Source: Desulfonatronospira thiodismutans ASO3-1 (lineage in GTDB: Bacteria; Desulfobacterota; Desulfovibrionia; Desulfovibrionales; Desulfonatronovibrionaceae). From it: a DNA stretch of 64,000 nucleotides. Shown in pieces: positions 36,218-43,974 of the stretch. The notes under the pieces are model-generated. The model was not told the DNA's origin. It was given only the letters and a program-made list of their open reading frames with translations, and searched no databases. The stretch lies in assembly GCF_000174435.1 (NCBI RefSeq), contig NZ_ACJN02000001.1, positions 547,658-611,657 on the forward strand, written 5' to 3'. A program made the position numbers and the translations under genes. Numbering within the stretch: position 1 is the stretch's first letter; every line of letters starts with the position of its first letter.

Positions 36218-37156
36218 TCACCTGAAAGCCTTGACGTAGCAGCTGCGGATAAGTTCGTAGTGATTGCGGTGGGTGCGGATTTTCCACCAGACGTGACCTT
36301 TTTTTTCGATATTCCATCCCGGTCCGGGATTGTCCCGGGGACGTTCAAGCCATTTTGCAATGTTATCCAGTCCGTAGCCGGCAAAGTCTCCCTCGGGCTT
36401 GCCTCCCAGCCAGTATTGCCGGTCAGCGCTCTGCTCGGACCAGGAAAAGGGGTCTGAGAGCAGGAACTGGGCCTTTTTCCTGTGGGCCAGCCTCCCGGCT
36501 TCCTGCAGGTGCTTCAGGGGCAGGGGCAATTTATCTACCATATTCAGGGAGGCCAGGGCGGAAAAAGTGCCCGTGGCGAAAGGCAGGGCCATGGCGTCGG
36601 CCACTATGAACTCAATGTTTCTGGTCTGCCATTCATCCGGCAGGGTCAGTGTCTCTTTCCGGGACAAAATACCCTCCTGAACAAGCTCAAATTGCACCTG
36701 TCTCCGGGTCATGAGTTCCCTGGCCGCCCGGATAAAGGCCACGGAATTATCTATGCCCAGGGCAAAATCAAACCTGGAGGCCATGTCAAAGGTAAATCTG
36801 CCCACGGCTGAGCCCATATCCAGGCAGCCCCCGGTATCCGCGTGCATTTGCTCTGCCCAGTCCTTGTAGGCGCTGCTGCCCTCGGGGTCTTCAAGCAGGT
36901 CGCAGTAGTGACTCCAGAGATAGGATGAGACCACGGAAGAGTTTTCATATTTTGATCCGGAATCTTTAATCGTGTCCTGCTGCGGGTGTACCATGGCGAT
37001 GCCTTCCCGTATGGGATATTCTTTCAGGCATTCCGGGCAGTTGAGGGTTCCTTCTAAAACATCGTCATCTTCCTGAGAGTCTGCTTTGAGCTGCAACCCC
37101 TTTTCCAGGGGCAGGCAGGCCGGGCAGATCAATATTGAAGTAAGCCAGGTTTTCAT
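36218..37156 (-). CDS. SAM-dependent methyltransferase with N-terminal Trm112-like zinc ribbon
   Basis: A 312-residue protein. Residues about 1-60 form a Trm112-like zinc ribbon: LICPACLPLEKGLQL, a CPEC pair and EYPIREGIAMVHP. The methyltransferase domain follows: CLDMGSAVGRFTFDMA is the SAM-binding loop, IDNSVAFIRAAREL the acidic strand, IEFIVADAMALPFATGTFSALASLNMVDKL motif IV-V. The target is unknown. It is transcribed in the same direction as the molybdopterin oxidoreductase 364 bases downstream, which may be related in role or only a neighbour. Confidence 0.83.
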   Translation of the reverse strand: MKTWLTSILICPACLPLEKGLQLKADSQEDDDVLEGTLNCPECLKEYPIREGIAMVHPQQDTIKDSGSKYENSSVVSSYLWSHYCDLLEDPEGSSAYKDWAEQMHADTGGCLDMGSAVGRFTFDMASRFDFALGIDNSVAFIRAARELMTRRQVQFELVQEGILSRKETLTLPDEWQTRNIEFIVADAMALPFATGTFSALASLNMVDKLPLPLKHLQEAGRLAHRKKAQFLLSDPFSWSEQSADRQYWLGGKPEGDFAGYGLDNIAKWLERPRDNPGPGWNIEKKGHVWWKIRTHRNHYELIRSCYVKAFR

Positions 37157-37499
37157 GAAATTCCAATGGTTGGTTTTTGCCGTGCAGTCTGCTTATGGCA
37201 AAGGTTAAAAATTAAATATGAGTGTGTGCCACTCAGGCCTGATATCCATCTTCAAATTGGTTCCGGAAGACCCAGCCCCTTTGAGGCATAAATAAGTATC
37301 GCAGAGATAAGCAGTATTATAAAAAAATGTAAGAAGCAACAGGAATCATACCTGTTGTGATCAACTGTCCTGTACGTGACTGTTTTTATCCGGAATTATT
37401 TGAACTTGAGGTTCAGTTTAAAAGATATTAAAGGTTGAATGGTTATTTGTCCTCTCAAGGAATGTCTTCTGGAACTCTTTTTTTTATAATCTCTGTCAC

Positions 37500-38033
37500 G
37501 TAACCATTCATGGGGTGCCTAAATCACGCCTCTGGCGTGACCGGGGACAGTCCCGTACTTATTTTTTCCAACGCTCACACCTAAGGCGGGCTTTGCCCGC
37601 AACCCAATAAAGAAAAGAACTTTTTTGACAGGATTAACCACGCCAAAGACGCGTGGCAGGCATAGATTAAGAGATTGATGAAGAGAAAATCATCTTTGTC
37701 CTGGCCGGAAGCCAGGCCAAAAGGTTATCACTCCAGCACTCACTTTTTTCCGGCACTCATAAATGTCGGAAGAAAGTGAGTGCTGGATGGTTAATGCAAT
37801 CTGCGGCTTCCGGCTTGCCCTGTGAAATTCCGAAGGACAGCGCAGCTGATTTCACCGGGGCCGCAGATTGCTTATCCTGTCAATCCTGTTAATCCTGTCC
37901 AAATTTCTTGTTTTTTATGACAAGGTTTCAGCAGTAAGCCACTGTCTAAATTGTTTATCATAAAAAAATAAGTGCGGGACAGTCCCCAGACCTTGTGCCA
38001 TGAACTACCACTGAGGAGCCCCGGAATGGTAAC
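37500..38033. mobile_element. Composite MITE-like element D3 with a long inner cassette
   Basis: The outer ends resemble D-type repeats (GTAACCATTCATGGGGTGCC at 37500; GGAATGGTAAC at 38023-38033) but no clear target duplication is left. Within, direct copies of GGGACAGTCCC at 37544-37554 and 37976-37986 enclose a large cassette whose inner ends are CGTACTTATTTTTT and AAAAAAATAAGTGCG. That cassette contains another palindrome (CCAGCACTCACTTTTTTCCG near 37735) and three imperfect AATCCTGT repeats (about 37876-37900). No credible gene exists in 37157-38138. Confidence 0.75.
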
Positions 38034-38073
38034 TGTCTCCTGAGGCTGCCGGTTCCAGACTTTTTAAAAAAAG

Positions 38074-38100
38074 TTGACAAAGTTGATTTATAATAATAGT
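38074..38100 (+). promoter_or_regulatory. Candidate promoter of the selenoperoxiredoxin gene
   Basis: A perfect -35 hexamer TTGACA (38074-38079) precedes an A/T-rich segment containing TATAAT; the spacing of that TATAAT is short (9 bases), so a less perfect -10 near 38096-38102 is more likely used. The site lies about 40-60 bases before the AAGGAGG ribosome-binding site. Confidence 0.45.
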
Positions 38101-38138
38101 TACTGTTCGCGGAAGAGAATTAAAAAAGGAGGTTATTT

Positions 38139-38870
38139 ATGGCTGAAGAATTACCGGCCGGATGCGCCCGGCCAACAGGCGGCCCGGTTGGAGAAGAGCC
38201 CTCGGAAGAAAATGCGGAAGAAACAGGTATGGAAACCGGTTCAAAAAAGGAGCACAAAAAAATGATTCAAGTGGGAAGAAAAGCACCGGACTTTACGGCC
38301 CCGGGGTATCAGCAGGGCAAATTTGTAAATGTTTCATTGTCCGATTATCTGGGCAAATGGGTGGTTCTTTGCTTTTACCCGGGTGATTTCACCTTTGTCT
38401 GAGCTACAGAAATAGCAGCAGTTGCTGCTAAGTACTCCGAATTTCAAAATCTGGGCGTAGAAGTTCTGCCCATGAGCATTGACAGCATGTTTGTGCACAA
38501 GATGTGGGACGATCATGAACTGTGCAAGATGATAGAGGGTGGCGTGCCTTTTCCCATGCTTTCCGACGGCGGCGGAAGAGTCGGTAAAGTCTACGGTGTC
38601 TATGACGAAGACGCCGGTGTTGAAAACCGCGGCAGATTTATAATCGACCCCGACGGTGTTGTTCAGGGCTACGAAGTCCTTACCCCTCCTGTGGGCAGAA
38701 ATGTGGAAGAGACCCTGAGACAGATCAGGGCGTTTCAGCACATCCGGGAGACAAAAGGCGGAGAAGCCACTCCGTCCGGATGGAGGCCCGGCAAGATGAC
38801 CCTGAAGCCCGGGCCGGATCTGGTGGGCAATGTCTGGAAAGACTGGAAAGTAGAAATGGCTTTTGATTAA
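38139..38870 (+). CDS. Peroxiredoxin, selenocysteine-containing (UGA recoded)
   Basis: A thiol/selenol peroxidase reducing peroxides. The frame is interrupted only by TGA 38400-38402, after which the same frame continues to TAA 38868-38870 with uninterrupted AhpC/Prx homology. The UGA replaces the peroxidatic Cys: [14 protein letters not shown] matches the classical DFTFVCPTE. Read with Sec at residue 88, the protein has 243 residues, with the Prx fold from about residue 42 ([11 protein letters not shown]) and [13 protein letters not shown] and [16 protein letters not shown] later. A possible resolving Cys lies in DHELCKM. Two starts are supported: 38139 (AAGGAGG upstream; adds an acidic 41-residue extension) and 38262 (AAAGGAG upstream). 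A SECIS-like hairpin follows the UGA. Confidence 0.9.
38413..38430 (+). promoter_or_regulatory. Bacterial SECIS-like hairpin of the selenoperoxiredoxin
   Basis: The mRNA segment UAGCAGC-AGUU-GCUGCUA forms a seven-base-pair stem with a four-base loop containing GU. It starts 11 bases after the UGA (38400-38402), the spacing of the minimal upper stem-loop in E. coli fdhF that SelB binds. The hairpin lies in coding sequence (EIAAVAAK). Confidence 0.82.
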
Positions 38871-38888
38871 GCCGATACTTAACAATAG

Positions 38889-38988
38889 CGCCCGGTGCTG
38901 ACTGAACGCCGGGCGTAACCATTGAGGGGGTGCCAGACCTCGTGCCAGTAATAACCACCGAGGCCCCCCTGAATGGTTACCGCCGGGC
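38889..38988 (+). terminator. Terminator-like stem split by a mobile element
   Basis: GCGCCCGG (38888-38895) can pair with CCGGGCGC, but the right arm now exists as two copies: CGCCGGGC at 38907-38914 before, and at 38981-38988 after, the inserted D2 element. The original stem-loop would have been a strong terminator for the selenoperoxiredoxin gene; the left copy still can pair. Confidence 0.6.
38915..38980. mobile_element. MITE D2 (GTAACCATT terminal repeats), empty form
   Basis: A 66-base element with inverted ends GTAACCATTGAGGGGG and CCCCCCTGAATGGTTAC (one mismatch), flanked by CGCCGGGC (38907-38914; 38981-38988), an exact 8-base target duplication. It has the same shell as D1 and D3 but no GGGACWGTCCC-bounded cassette. 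It has inserted into the terminator-like stem between the peroxiredoxin and DsrE-like genes. Confidence 0.9.
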
Positions 38989-39009
38989 GCTGCACAACCA
39001 GGAGCTTTT

Positions 39010-39357
39010 ATGAGAAAAACAGCCCTTTTCGTGTTCAACGGTGATCCCATGTGTTTTATTCATGTCCTTCTCAATGCCCTGAATATGAAGGAAAAAGGAC
39101 ACGAAGCAGGAATAGTGGTGGAAGGAGCGGCAACAAAACTTATCCCCGAACTTGTCAGGGACGAGCACCCTCTAAGTGATCTGTGGTCAAAGGTTAAAGA
39201 CAAAAACCTGGTTTATGGAGTCTGCAGGGCATGTTCCCACAAAATGGGCACCCTGGAGGACGCCAGGGATCAGAGCCTGGCGCTGCTGGATGACATGTCC
39301 GGACATCCGGGCATGGCAGGCTACCAGGACAGAGGATACGAAGTAATAACTTTTTGA
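39010..39357 (+). CDS. DsrE-like small protein
   Basis: A 115-residue protein of the DsrE/DsrF-like fold: ALFVFNGDPMCFIHVLLNALNMKEKGHEAGIVVEGAATKLI at the start, and VYGVCRACSHKMGT in the position where active DsrE-type sulfur carriers have their Cys. Cysteines at about 73 and 76 (CRAC) could take part in sulfur or thiol transfer; that is inference. It starts 139 bases after the selenoperoxiredoxin on the same strand with AGGAGC before the ATG, and might have been co-transcribed before the D2 insertion. Confidence 0.8.
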   Translation: MRKTALFVFNGDPMCFIHVLLNALNMKEKGHEAGIVVEGAATKLIPELVRDEHPLSDLWSKVKDKNLVYGVCRACSHKMGTLEDARDQSLALLDDMSGHPGMAGYQDRGYEVITF

Positions 39358-39370
39358 GCGCAGTCTGGAT

Positions 39371-40144
39371 TCAGATCAGGTCTGGAATTGTCAGTGCCTT
39401 GCCCACCGGTGCCACATAGACCGCGAATTCATCCTGTCCATTCAGGCCCACCAGTTCATCCATGGCTTCCTGGTCATATGCGGCCACAGCACAGGTGGCC
39501 GCTCCTATGGCCTCGCATGCCAGGTACAGGTTCTGGCATACATGCCCGGCATCCATAAGAATCACCCTGTAGGCAGTGGGGCCGTACCTCCATTCCATGC
39601 GGTAGGGTATGCACGACCATACAAAGGTTGCAGCCCCCAGACCCACGAACTTCTGGCCGAAAGCCGCCCGAGACAGGTCTGCCGTCATACCGGGTATGCT
39701 TTTCAAGAGTACCAGCTCGTTTTCCAGGGGCAAAAAACGGTAAAGAGCCGGATCAAGTCCCTGAACATTGCGGGCGAAAATATAGGTTTCAAAACTGTGC
39801 CTGGCTCCGGCTGAAGGGACATTCCTCAGGGCTGTAAAATCACTGTTTTGTTTGCGAATGCCCTGAGTTGCCCACAAAAGAAAGGAGAGTTCCTGAATCT
39901 GCAGCGGTTCGTCGGAGTACTTTCTCCTGCTTTTGCGATTGGCGATTATTCTGTCCAGGCTTAAATCTTTTATGTAACTTTTCCACTCTTTTTCCGAACT
40001 CAAGGACAACCTGTAAAGAGAGGGGTCATAGGGTTTCTGAAGGGGTGGGGCGGGCACGCCCCTGTTTTGGTCAGTCTGTGAAAAATCTGTCTCTTTTCTC
40101 AGGGAATCCTTCAGGAAATCCCGCCCGGGTTTTTTATCAGACAT
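39371..40144 (-). CDS. Nitroreductase-family protein (SagB-type oxidoreductase)
   Basis: A 257-residue flavoprotein of the nitroreductase superfamily resembling SagB/ThcOx dehydrogenase domains. Typical parts: LSLDRIIANRKSRRKYSDEPLQIQELSFLLWATQGI, VPSAGARHSFETYIFARNVQGL..GLYRF-like YRFLPLENEL, and MDAGHVCQNLYLACEAIGAATCAVAAYD near the C-terminus. The start at 40144 has GGGGAGA just before it; the frame continues 84 bases upstream without support. It converges on the DsrE-like gene. Substrate unknown. Confidence 0.87.
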   Translation of the reverse strand: MSDKKPGRDFLKDSLRKETDFSQTDQNRGVPAPPLQKPYDPSLYRLSLSSEKEWKSYIKDLSLDRIIANRKSRRKYSDEPLQIQELSFLLWATQGIRKQNSDFTALRNVPSAGARHSFETYIFARNVQGLDPALYRFLPLENELVLLKSIPGMTADLSRAAFGQKFVGLGAATFVWSCIPYRMEWRYGPTAYRVILMDAGHVCQNLYLACEAIGAATCAVAAYDQEAMDELVGLNGQDEFAVYVAPVGKALTIPDLI

Positions 40145-40415
40145 AGTTTTCTCCCCGGCCCGAATCTGGAACATGGGCCATAATCTTTGTGGTTGAACTG
40201 CTGGAGAAGAGCATAAATGTGTTACCACCTGGTGTACATGCGGTTAATCTATTGCTTCAGAAAAGCACGAATGCTGTTGACAACCGCCTTGAAGAACTCT
40301 GCTTATAATTCAGCCTAAAACATGCTGCAGTTGATGACAAGGCAAAAAAACCGGCTGGACAAGTTAACGTCTTGATATTGTTAACTCAAAAAAATAAAAA
40401 AATGCAAAAAAAAGC
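40145..40415. other. Divergent intergenic region with an operator-like inverted repeat
   Basis: It lies between the nitroreductase and the RRM gene promoter. AGTTAAC (40362-40368) and GTTAACT (40380-40386) form a dyad with an 11-base spacer, suitable for a dimeric regulator; it sits about 30 bases upstream of the proposed RRM -35 hexamer. A poly(A)-rich tract follows. No gene is seen. Confidence 0.4.
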
Positions 40416-40444
40416 TTGCATATCTCGCGCATAGGGTCTACAAG
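40416..40444 (+). promoter_or_regulatory. Candidate promoter of the first RRM gene
   Basis: TTGCAT (40416-40421), a 17-base spacer and TACAAG (40439-40444). The layout, an A-run then CTTGC and a roughly 100-base 5' leader, parallels that of the second RRM gene at 61411-61439. Confidence 0.45.
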
Positions 40445-40541
40445 GTTTCTTGCGTTGATCATTGGTCTATGTTGTCAGGCTGAAAAGGTGCAGCCTGGGG
40501 CTGATGATTATTTATTTTATTTTTTTCAGGAGCTTTTTTTT

Positions 40542-40796
40542 ATGACCAATCTGTACGTGGGCAATCTGCCCTGGAGCACAACCGAGGCCCAACTCCGCGA
40601 TTCTTTTGCCGAATTTGGAGAAGTAAGTTCAGCCAAAATCATTGAAGACCGTGAGACCGGCCGTTCCCGTGGTTTTGGTTTTGTGGAGATGGAAAACGGT
40701 GCCGATGAAGCCATTGAAGCACTTAACGGCAAAGATTACGGGGGACGCAGCATCAAGGTCAACGTTGCCAAGCCCAAAAGAGAATCCCGCTTCTAA
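40542..40796 (+). CDS. RRM-type RNA-binding protein, copy 1
   Basis: An 84-residue single-RRM protein like those of cyanobacteria and many proteobacteria. RNP2 LYVGNL is at residues 4-9 and RNP1 RGFGFVEM at 43-50; a short basic tail (KPKRESRF) follows. The start at 40542 has CAGGAGC before it; the frame is open upstream but that is the leader. A paralogue at 61538-61792 differs at only seven of 84 residues, with matching leader and terminator layouts. Such proteins are often cold-inducible; here that is inference from the long A/U-rich leader. Confidence 0.93.
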   Translation: MTNLYVGNLPWSTTEAQLRDSFAEFGEVSSAKIIEDRETGRSRGFGFVEMENGADEAIEALNGKDYGGRSIKVNVAKPKRESRF

Positions 40797-40818
40797 AAGG
40801 GATTTTCCATAGTTTGCC

Positions 40819-40855
40819 AAAACCATCCCGGGAGTCCCCGGGATGGTTTTTTTTT
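40819..40855 (+). terminator. Intrinsic terminator of the first RRM gene
   Basis: AAAACCATCCCGGG (40819-40832) pairs with CCCGGGATGGTTTT (40837-40850) around a four-base loop, followed by a T run. A textbook strong terminator. Confidence 0.93.
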
Positions 40856-40936
40856 AGCTGTTGATCGATATATAACCCTGCCTGCCCGCGCGCAAACACA
40901 GGGAAAGACAAACCTTGATCCGAGTGAGGTCCAGTG

Positions 40937-42367
40937 ATGCTGGCGGAATCCATGATCTGGAGTCTTGGAGGCTGGGTTATCCGACTGGGGATGATTCCGG
41001 TAATCGGAATGCGCCAGGAAAATCCCTCCACCTGCCTGGCCTGGCTGGCAGTGATTTTTTTAATGCCCTGGCCGGGGCTAATCCTTTATCTGCTTCTTGA
41101 AGAGCACGGACTCAGCCGTCCAAGGCTGTCGCGCCGCATTAAAAAACACAAAAATTTTCACCTGACCAATTCCAGTTACCTGACCACACCCAATTTTGAA
41201 GGGTGTCAGGTCAACCCTGATCACCAGGCCCTGGTCCACCTGGCTGAAAAGCACGGGGGGCTGCCGCTTCTTGGAAGCAACCGCATGAAGCTCATTGTCG
41301 ATACCGAAGAGTTCATCGACTCCCTGAGCGCAGATATTCTTCAGGCCAGAAACCATGTGCACCTGCTTTTCTACATATTCAGAGACGATTTTACAGGTCG
41401 TAAAGTGGCCCGGGCTTTGGGGGAGGCAGCCGGCAGGGGGGTTACCTGCAGGGTTCTGGCGGATGCCGTGGGATCCGCGGGTATGTTTTCCGGTCTGGGC
41501 AGGTGGATGCAGGAACAGGGAGTGCAGGTACAAAATGCTCTTCCTGCCAATCCCCTTAGAATGCGCCTGGCCAGGCTGGACATCCGCAATCACCGCAAGC
41601 TGGCTGTCATTGACGGTAAAGTAGGGTATACGGGGTCCCAGAATATAGTCGACCCCGAGTTCGGCCACAAAAAGGCCGGACAATGGCATGATGTCATGAC
41701 CCGGGTGCAGGGGCCTACAGTCAGGCAGCTGCAGTCGGTTTTTGTAGAGGACTGGTTTTACGAGACCCAGGAGATACTGGATGATCCGGATGTTTATCCG
41801 CCGTCCACCAGCGAGGGCATGGCCGCGGTACAGGTTGTGCCCACAGGTCCGGACAGGCCCACCTACGGGTTTCAGGACCTGCTTATCCAGGCCATCAACT
41901 CGGCCCAGCTAAGTGTCTCGGTGGTGTCGCCTTACTTTATTCCCAATGAAGGCCTGATTACGGCTTTGAGGCTGGCTTCGGCCCGGGGGGTTGAAGTAGA
42001 CATAATCATTCCCGACAGAAGTGACCACCTCCTTGTGGACCAGGCCAGTGCCTATTACTGCGGGATTGTCCTGAATAACGGGGGCAATGTCCATCTTTTC
42101 CGGGACGGGATGCTGCATGCAAAAATCATCGCCATGGATCACTCCCTGGCCATCGTGGGCTCGGCCAACTTCGATATTCGCTCTTTCTACCTCAATATGG
42201 AACTGGTGAGCATAGTCTTTGACCAACAGTTCAGCTACGAACTGAGTCTGCTGGTTGAGGGCTACAAAAAAAATTCTTTTAAAGTCGGACGGGCATGGTG
42301 GTCAAGACGACCAGTATACAAAAGGATGACCGAGGGAGTGGTCAAGATCTTCAGTCCATTGCTTTAA
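40937..42367 (+). CDS. cls: Cardiolipin synthase (phospholipase D family)
   Basis: Membrane enzyme condensing phosphatidylglycerol (or related lipid) to cardiolipin. The 476-residue protein begins with two hydrophobic helices (about residues 8-55), then has two PLD domains with HKD motifs: NHRKLAVIDGKVGYTGSQN in the first and HAKIIAMDHSLAIVGSANFD in the second. ATG 40937 follows TGAGGT; GTG 40934 is one codon earlier. It uses the product of the PgsA pathway at 4102-4740. Confidence 0.92.
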   Translation: MLAESMIWSLGGWVIRLGMIPVIGMRQENPSTCLAWLAVIFLMPWPGLILYLLLEEHGLSRPRLSRRIKKHKNFHLTNSSYLTTPNFEGCQVNPDHQALVHLAEKHGGLPLLGSNRMKLIVDTEEFIDSLSADILQARNHVHLLFYIFRDDFTGRKVARALGEAAGRGVTCRVLADAVGSAGMFSGLGRWMQEQGVQVQNALPANPLRMRLARLDIRNHRKLAVIDGKVGYTGSQNIVDPEFGHKKAGQWHDVMTRVQGPTVRQLQSVFVEDWFYETQEILDDPDVYPPSTSEGMAAVQVVPTGPDRPTYGFQDLLIQAINSAQLSVSVVSPYFIPNEGLITALRLASARGVEVDIIIPDRSDHLLVDQASAYYCGIVLNNGGNVHLFRDGMLHAKIIAMDHSLAIVGSANFDIRSFYLNMELVSIVFDQQFSYELSLLVEGYKKNSFKVGRAWWSRRPVYKRMTEGVVKIFSPLL

Positions 42368-42370
42368 GCA

Positions 42371-43594
42371 TTATGACAGGGTCTTGCTGATCCTGTGCAT
42401 GGCTTCCTGAACATTCTCCTGTGTGTTAAAGGCGCTGATACGAATAAAACCCTGGCCGCAAGGGCCGAAACCCGTTCCCGGCGTGCACACCACGCCGGCC
42501 TTGTTCAGAAGAGCATCAAACAGACTCCAGGAATCCGAGCCGCTCTGGATCCAGATATAAGGAGAGTTTTTCCCTCCGGTGCATTTGTATCCCAAGTCCT
42601 GCATGGCCTTGAGGATAATGCCGGCATTACTCAGGTAATAGTCGATATTGTTTTTTACCTGGGCCTGCCCTTCCGGACTGTAGACCGCCTCTGCAGCGCG
42701 CTGAACAGGGTAGGCCACCCCGTTGAACTTGGTATTGTGCCTCCTGTTCCACAGGGGATGGACCATGGTTTTTCGGCCCTGGCTGTCATAGGCCCGGCAG
42801 TCTCTGGGAACAACAGTATATGCACACCTGGTTCCGGTGAAGCCCGCGGTCTTGGAAAAACTTCTGAATTCAATGGCCACTTCTCTGGCCCCGGGGATTT
42901 CAAAAATACTGCGGGGCATGGCCTCATCACGGATAAAGGCCTCGTAAGCTGCGTCAAAAAGGATCAGGGCTTTGTTGTCCCGGGCGTAGTCCACCCATTT
43001 CTGCAGCTCCTGCTTTGAGATGCCTGCGCCGGTGGGATTGTTGGGGTAGCACAGATATATCAGGTCCGCCTGTTCCCGGGGCAGGTCAGGGATGAAGCTG
43101 TTTTCCGGGGTGCATTCCAGGTATATGAGCCCCTGATAACGGCCATCCTGCATTTCCCCGGTCCTGCCGGCCATAACGTTGGTGTCCACATATACGGGGT
43201 AAACAGGGTCCGGCACTGCGACCCTGGTGTCTGTGCTGAATATTTCCTGAATGTTTCCGGTGTCGCACTTGGCCCCGTCGCTGATAAAAATTTCGTCTGG
43301 AGCAATTTCCGCCCCGCGTTCCTGGAAATCATGCCTGGCGATCTTTTCCCGTAGAAAATCGTAGCCCTGCTCCGGTCCGTAACCTCTGAAAGACCCGGGT
43401 TCAGCCATCTCGTCCAATGCCCTGTGCATGGCCTGAACACATGCTGCGGGAAGGGGCAGAGTGACATCTCCTATGCCCAGCTTTATTATGGATTTGTCCG
43501 GGTTTTCATCCTGGAATTTCTGTACGCGTTTTGCGATGTCGGCAAAAAGATAAGAAGCGGTCAATTTGTTGTAGTGCTCGTTGATCAAAATCAT
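42371..43594 (-). CDS. dapL: LL-diaminopimelate aminotransferase
   Basis: PLP enzyme converting tetrahydrodipicolinate directly to LL-diaminopimelate, bypassing the acylated route. The 407-residue protein has the DapL start ([21 protein letters not shown]), [29 protein letters not shown], the PLP lysine in [12 protein letters not shown], and [23 protein letters not shown]. The start at 43594 has GGGAGAG upstream; the open frame before it has no support. With dapF (54951) and dapA (55948) in this window it supplies lysine and peptidoglycan precursors. Confidence 0.95.
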   Translation of the reverse strand: MILINEHYNKLTASYLFADIAKRVQKFQDENPDKSIIKLGIGDVTLPLPAACVQAMHRALDEMAEPGSFRGYGPEQGYDFLREKIARHDFQERGAEIAPDEIFISDGAKCDTGNIQEIFSTDTRVAVPDPVYPVYVDTNVMAGRTGEMQDGRYQGLIYLECTPENSFIPDLPREQADLIYLCYPNNPTGAGISKQELQKWVDYARDNKALILFDAAYEAFIRDEAMPRSIFEIPGAREVAIEFRSFSKTAGFTGTRCAYTVVPRDCRAYDSQGRKTMVHPLWNRRHNTKFNGVAYPVQRAAEAVYSPEGQAQVKNNIDYYLSNAGIILKAMQDLGYKCTGGKNSPYIWIQSGSDSWSLFDALLNKAGVVCTPGTGFGPCGQGFIRISAFNTQENVQEAMHRISKTLS

Positions 43595-43677
43595 AATACT
43601 CTCCCATATTTTTTGCTTCCAGTAAAAAAATAACCTCCGGGTGTCAAACATGCCAGCCAGGGGAGTTTTAAAAAAAG

Positions 43678-43828
43678 GTATCTGTTTAGCGCTTTTAAGG
43701 AAAGCAGGGGACAGGCACTCCGGGACCCACTTGAGCATCATTTTGTGCTTAAAACATCTCATTTTTTGGGACAAGTGGGTCCCGGAAGAGCCAGTCCCCA
43801 TGCCACATGCAAAGCGCTAAACAGATAC
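43678..43828. mobile_element. MITE A2 (GTATCTGTTTAGCG terminal repeats)
   Basis: A 151-base element almost identical to A1 at 27496-27646 (I see one base difference, C for T in the loop). It is flanked by AAAAAAAG on both sides (43670-43677; 43829-43836), an 8-base target duplication. It lies upstream of the HesB selenoprotein leader. Together with the leader ORF it fills the gap between dapL and hesB. Confidence 0.92.
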
Positions 43829-43850
43829 AAAAAAAGTTTTTTGACAACAT

Positions 43851-43874
43851 ACCAGAATAGTCTTAATTAAATTC
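43851..43874 (+). promoter_or_regulatory. Candidate promoter of the HesB selenoprotein operon
   Basis: TTGACA just downstream of the A2 element is followed after 16-17 bases by a TTAATTAAAT tract that could act as a -10 region. The fit is only fair. Confidence 0.35.
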
Positions 43875-43893
43875 CTGGAAGGAGGCCACGAAG

Positions 43894-43974
43894 ATGGTTG
43901 ACTTCAAAAGTCAAAAAGGCTATATTTGTCTTTTTACAAAACAAGGAGGGATTTGTATATTATGTTTGAGTTAA
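43894..43974 (+). CDS. Leader ORF of 26 residues overlapping the HesB selenoprotein start
   Basis: A short ORF with a very strong ribosome-binding site (GGAAGGAGG at 43878-43886) eight bases before ATG 43894. It encodes 26 residues with three cysteines near the C-terminus (ending GGICILCLS) and stops at TAA 43972-43974, eight bases inside the hesB coding sequence. Directly after its start, TTGACTT-CAA-AAGTCAA (43898-43914) can fold into a hairpin. The hesB Shine-Dalgarno (AAGGAGGG at 43942-43949) lies inside it. It may be a regulatory leader peptide or give translational coupling; its existence as protein is inference. Confidence 0.55.
   Translation: MVDFKSQKGYICLFTKQGGICILCLS

Noticed and set aside
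37876-37900. Repeated AATCCTGT units as a possible CRISPR or tandem-repeat array
   Set aside because: Only three short imperfect units, no spacers of regular length; part of the composite element.
38074-38265. A 63-codon basic ORF overlapping the start of the selenoperoxiredoxin
   Set aside because: Out of frame with the peroxiredoxin, no ribosome-binding site and low-complexity Lys/Arg composition; a shadow of the acidic N-terminal extension.
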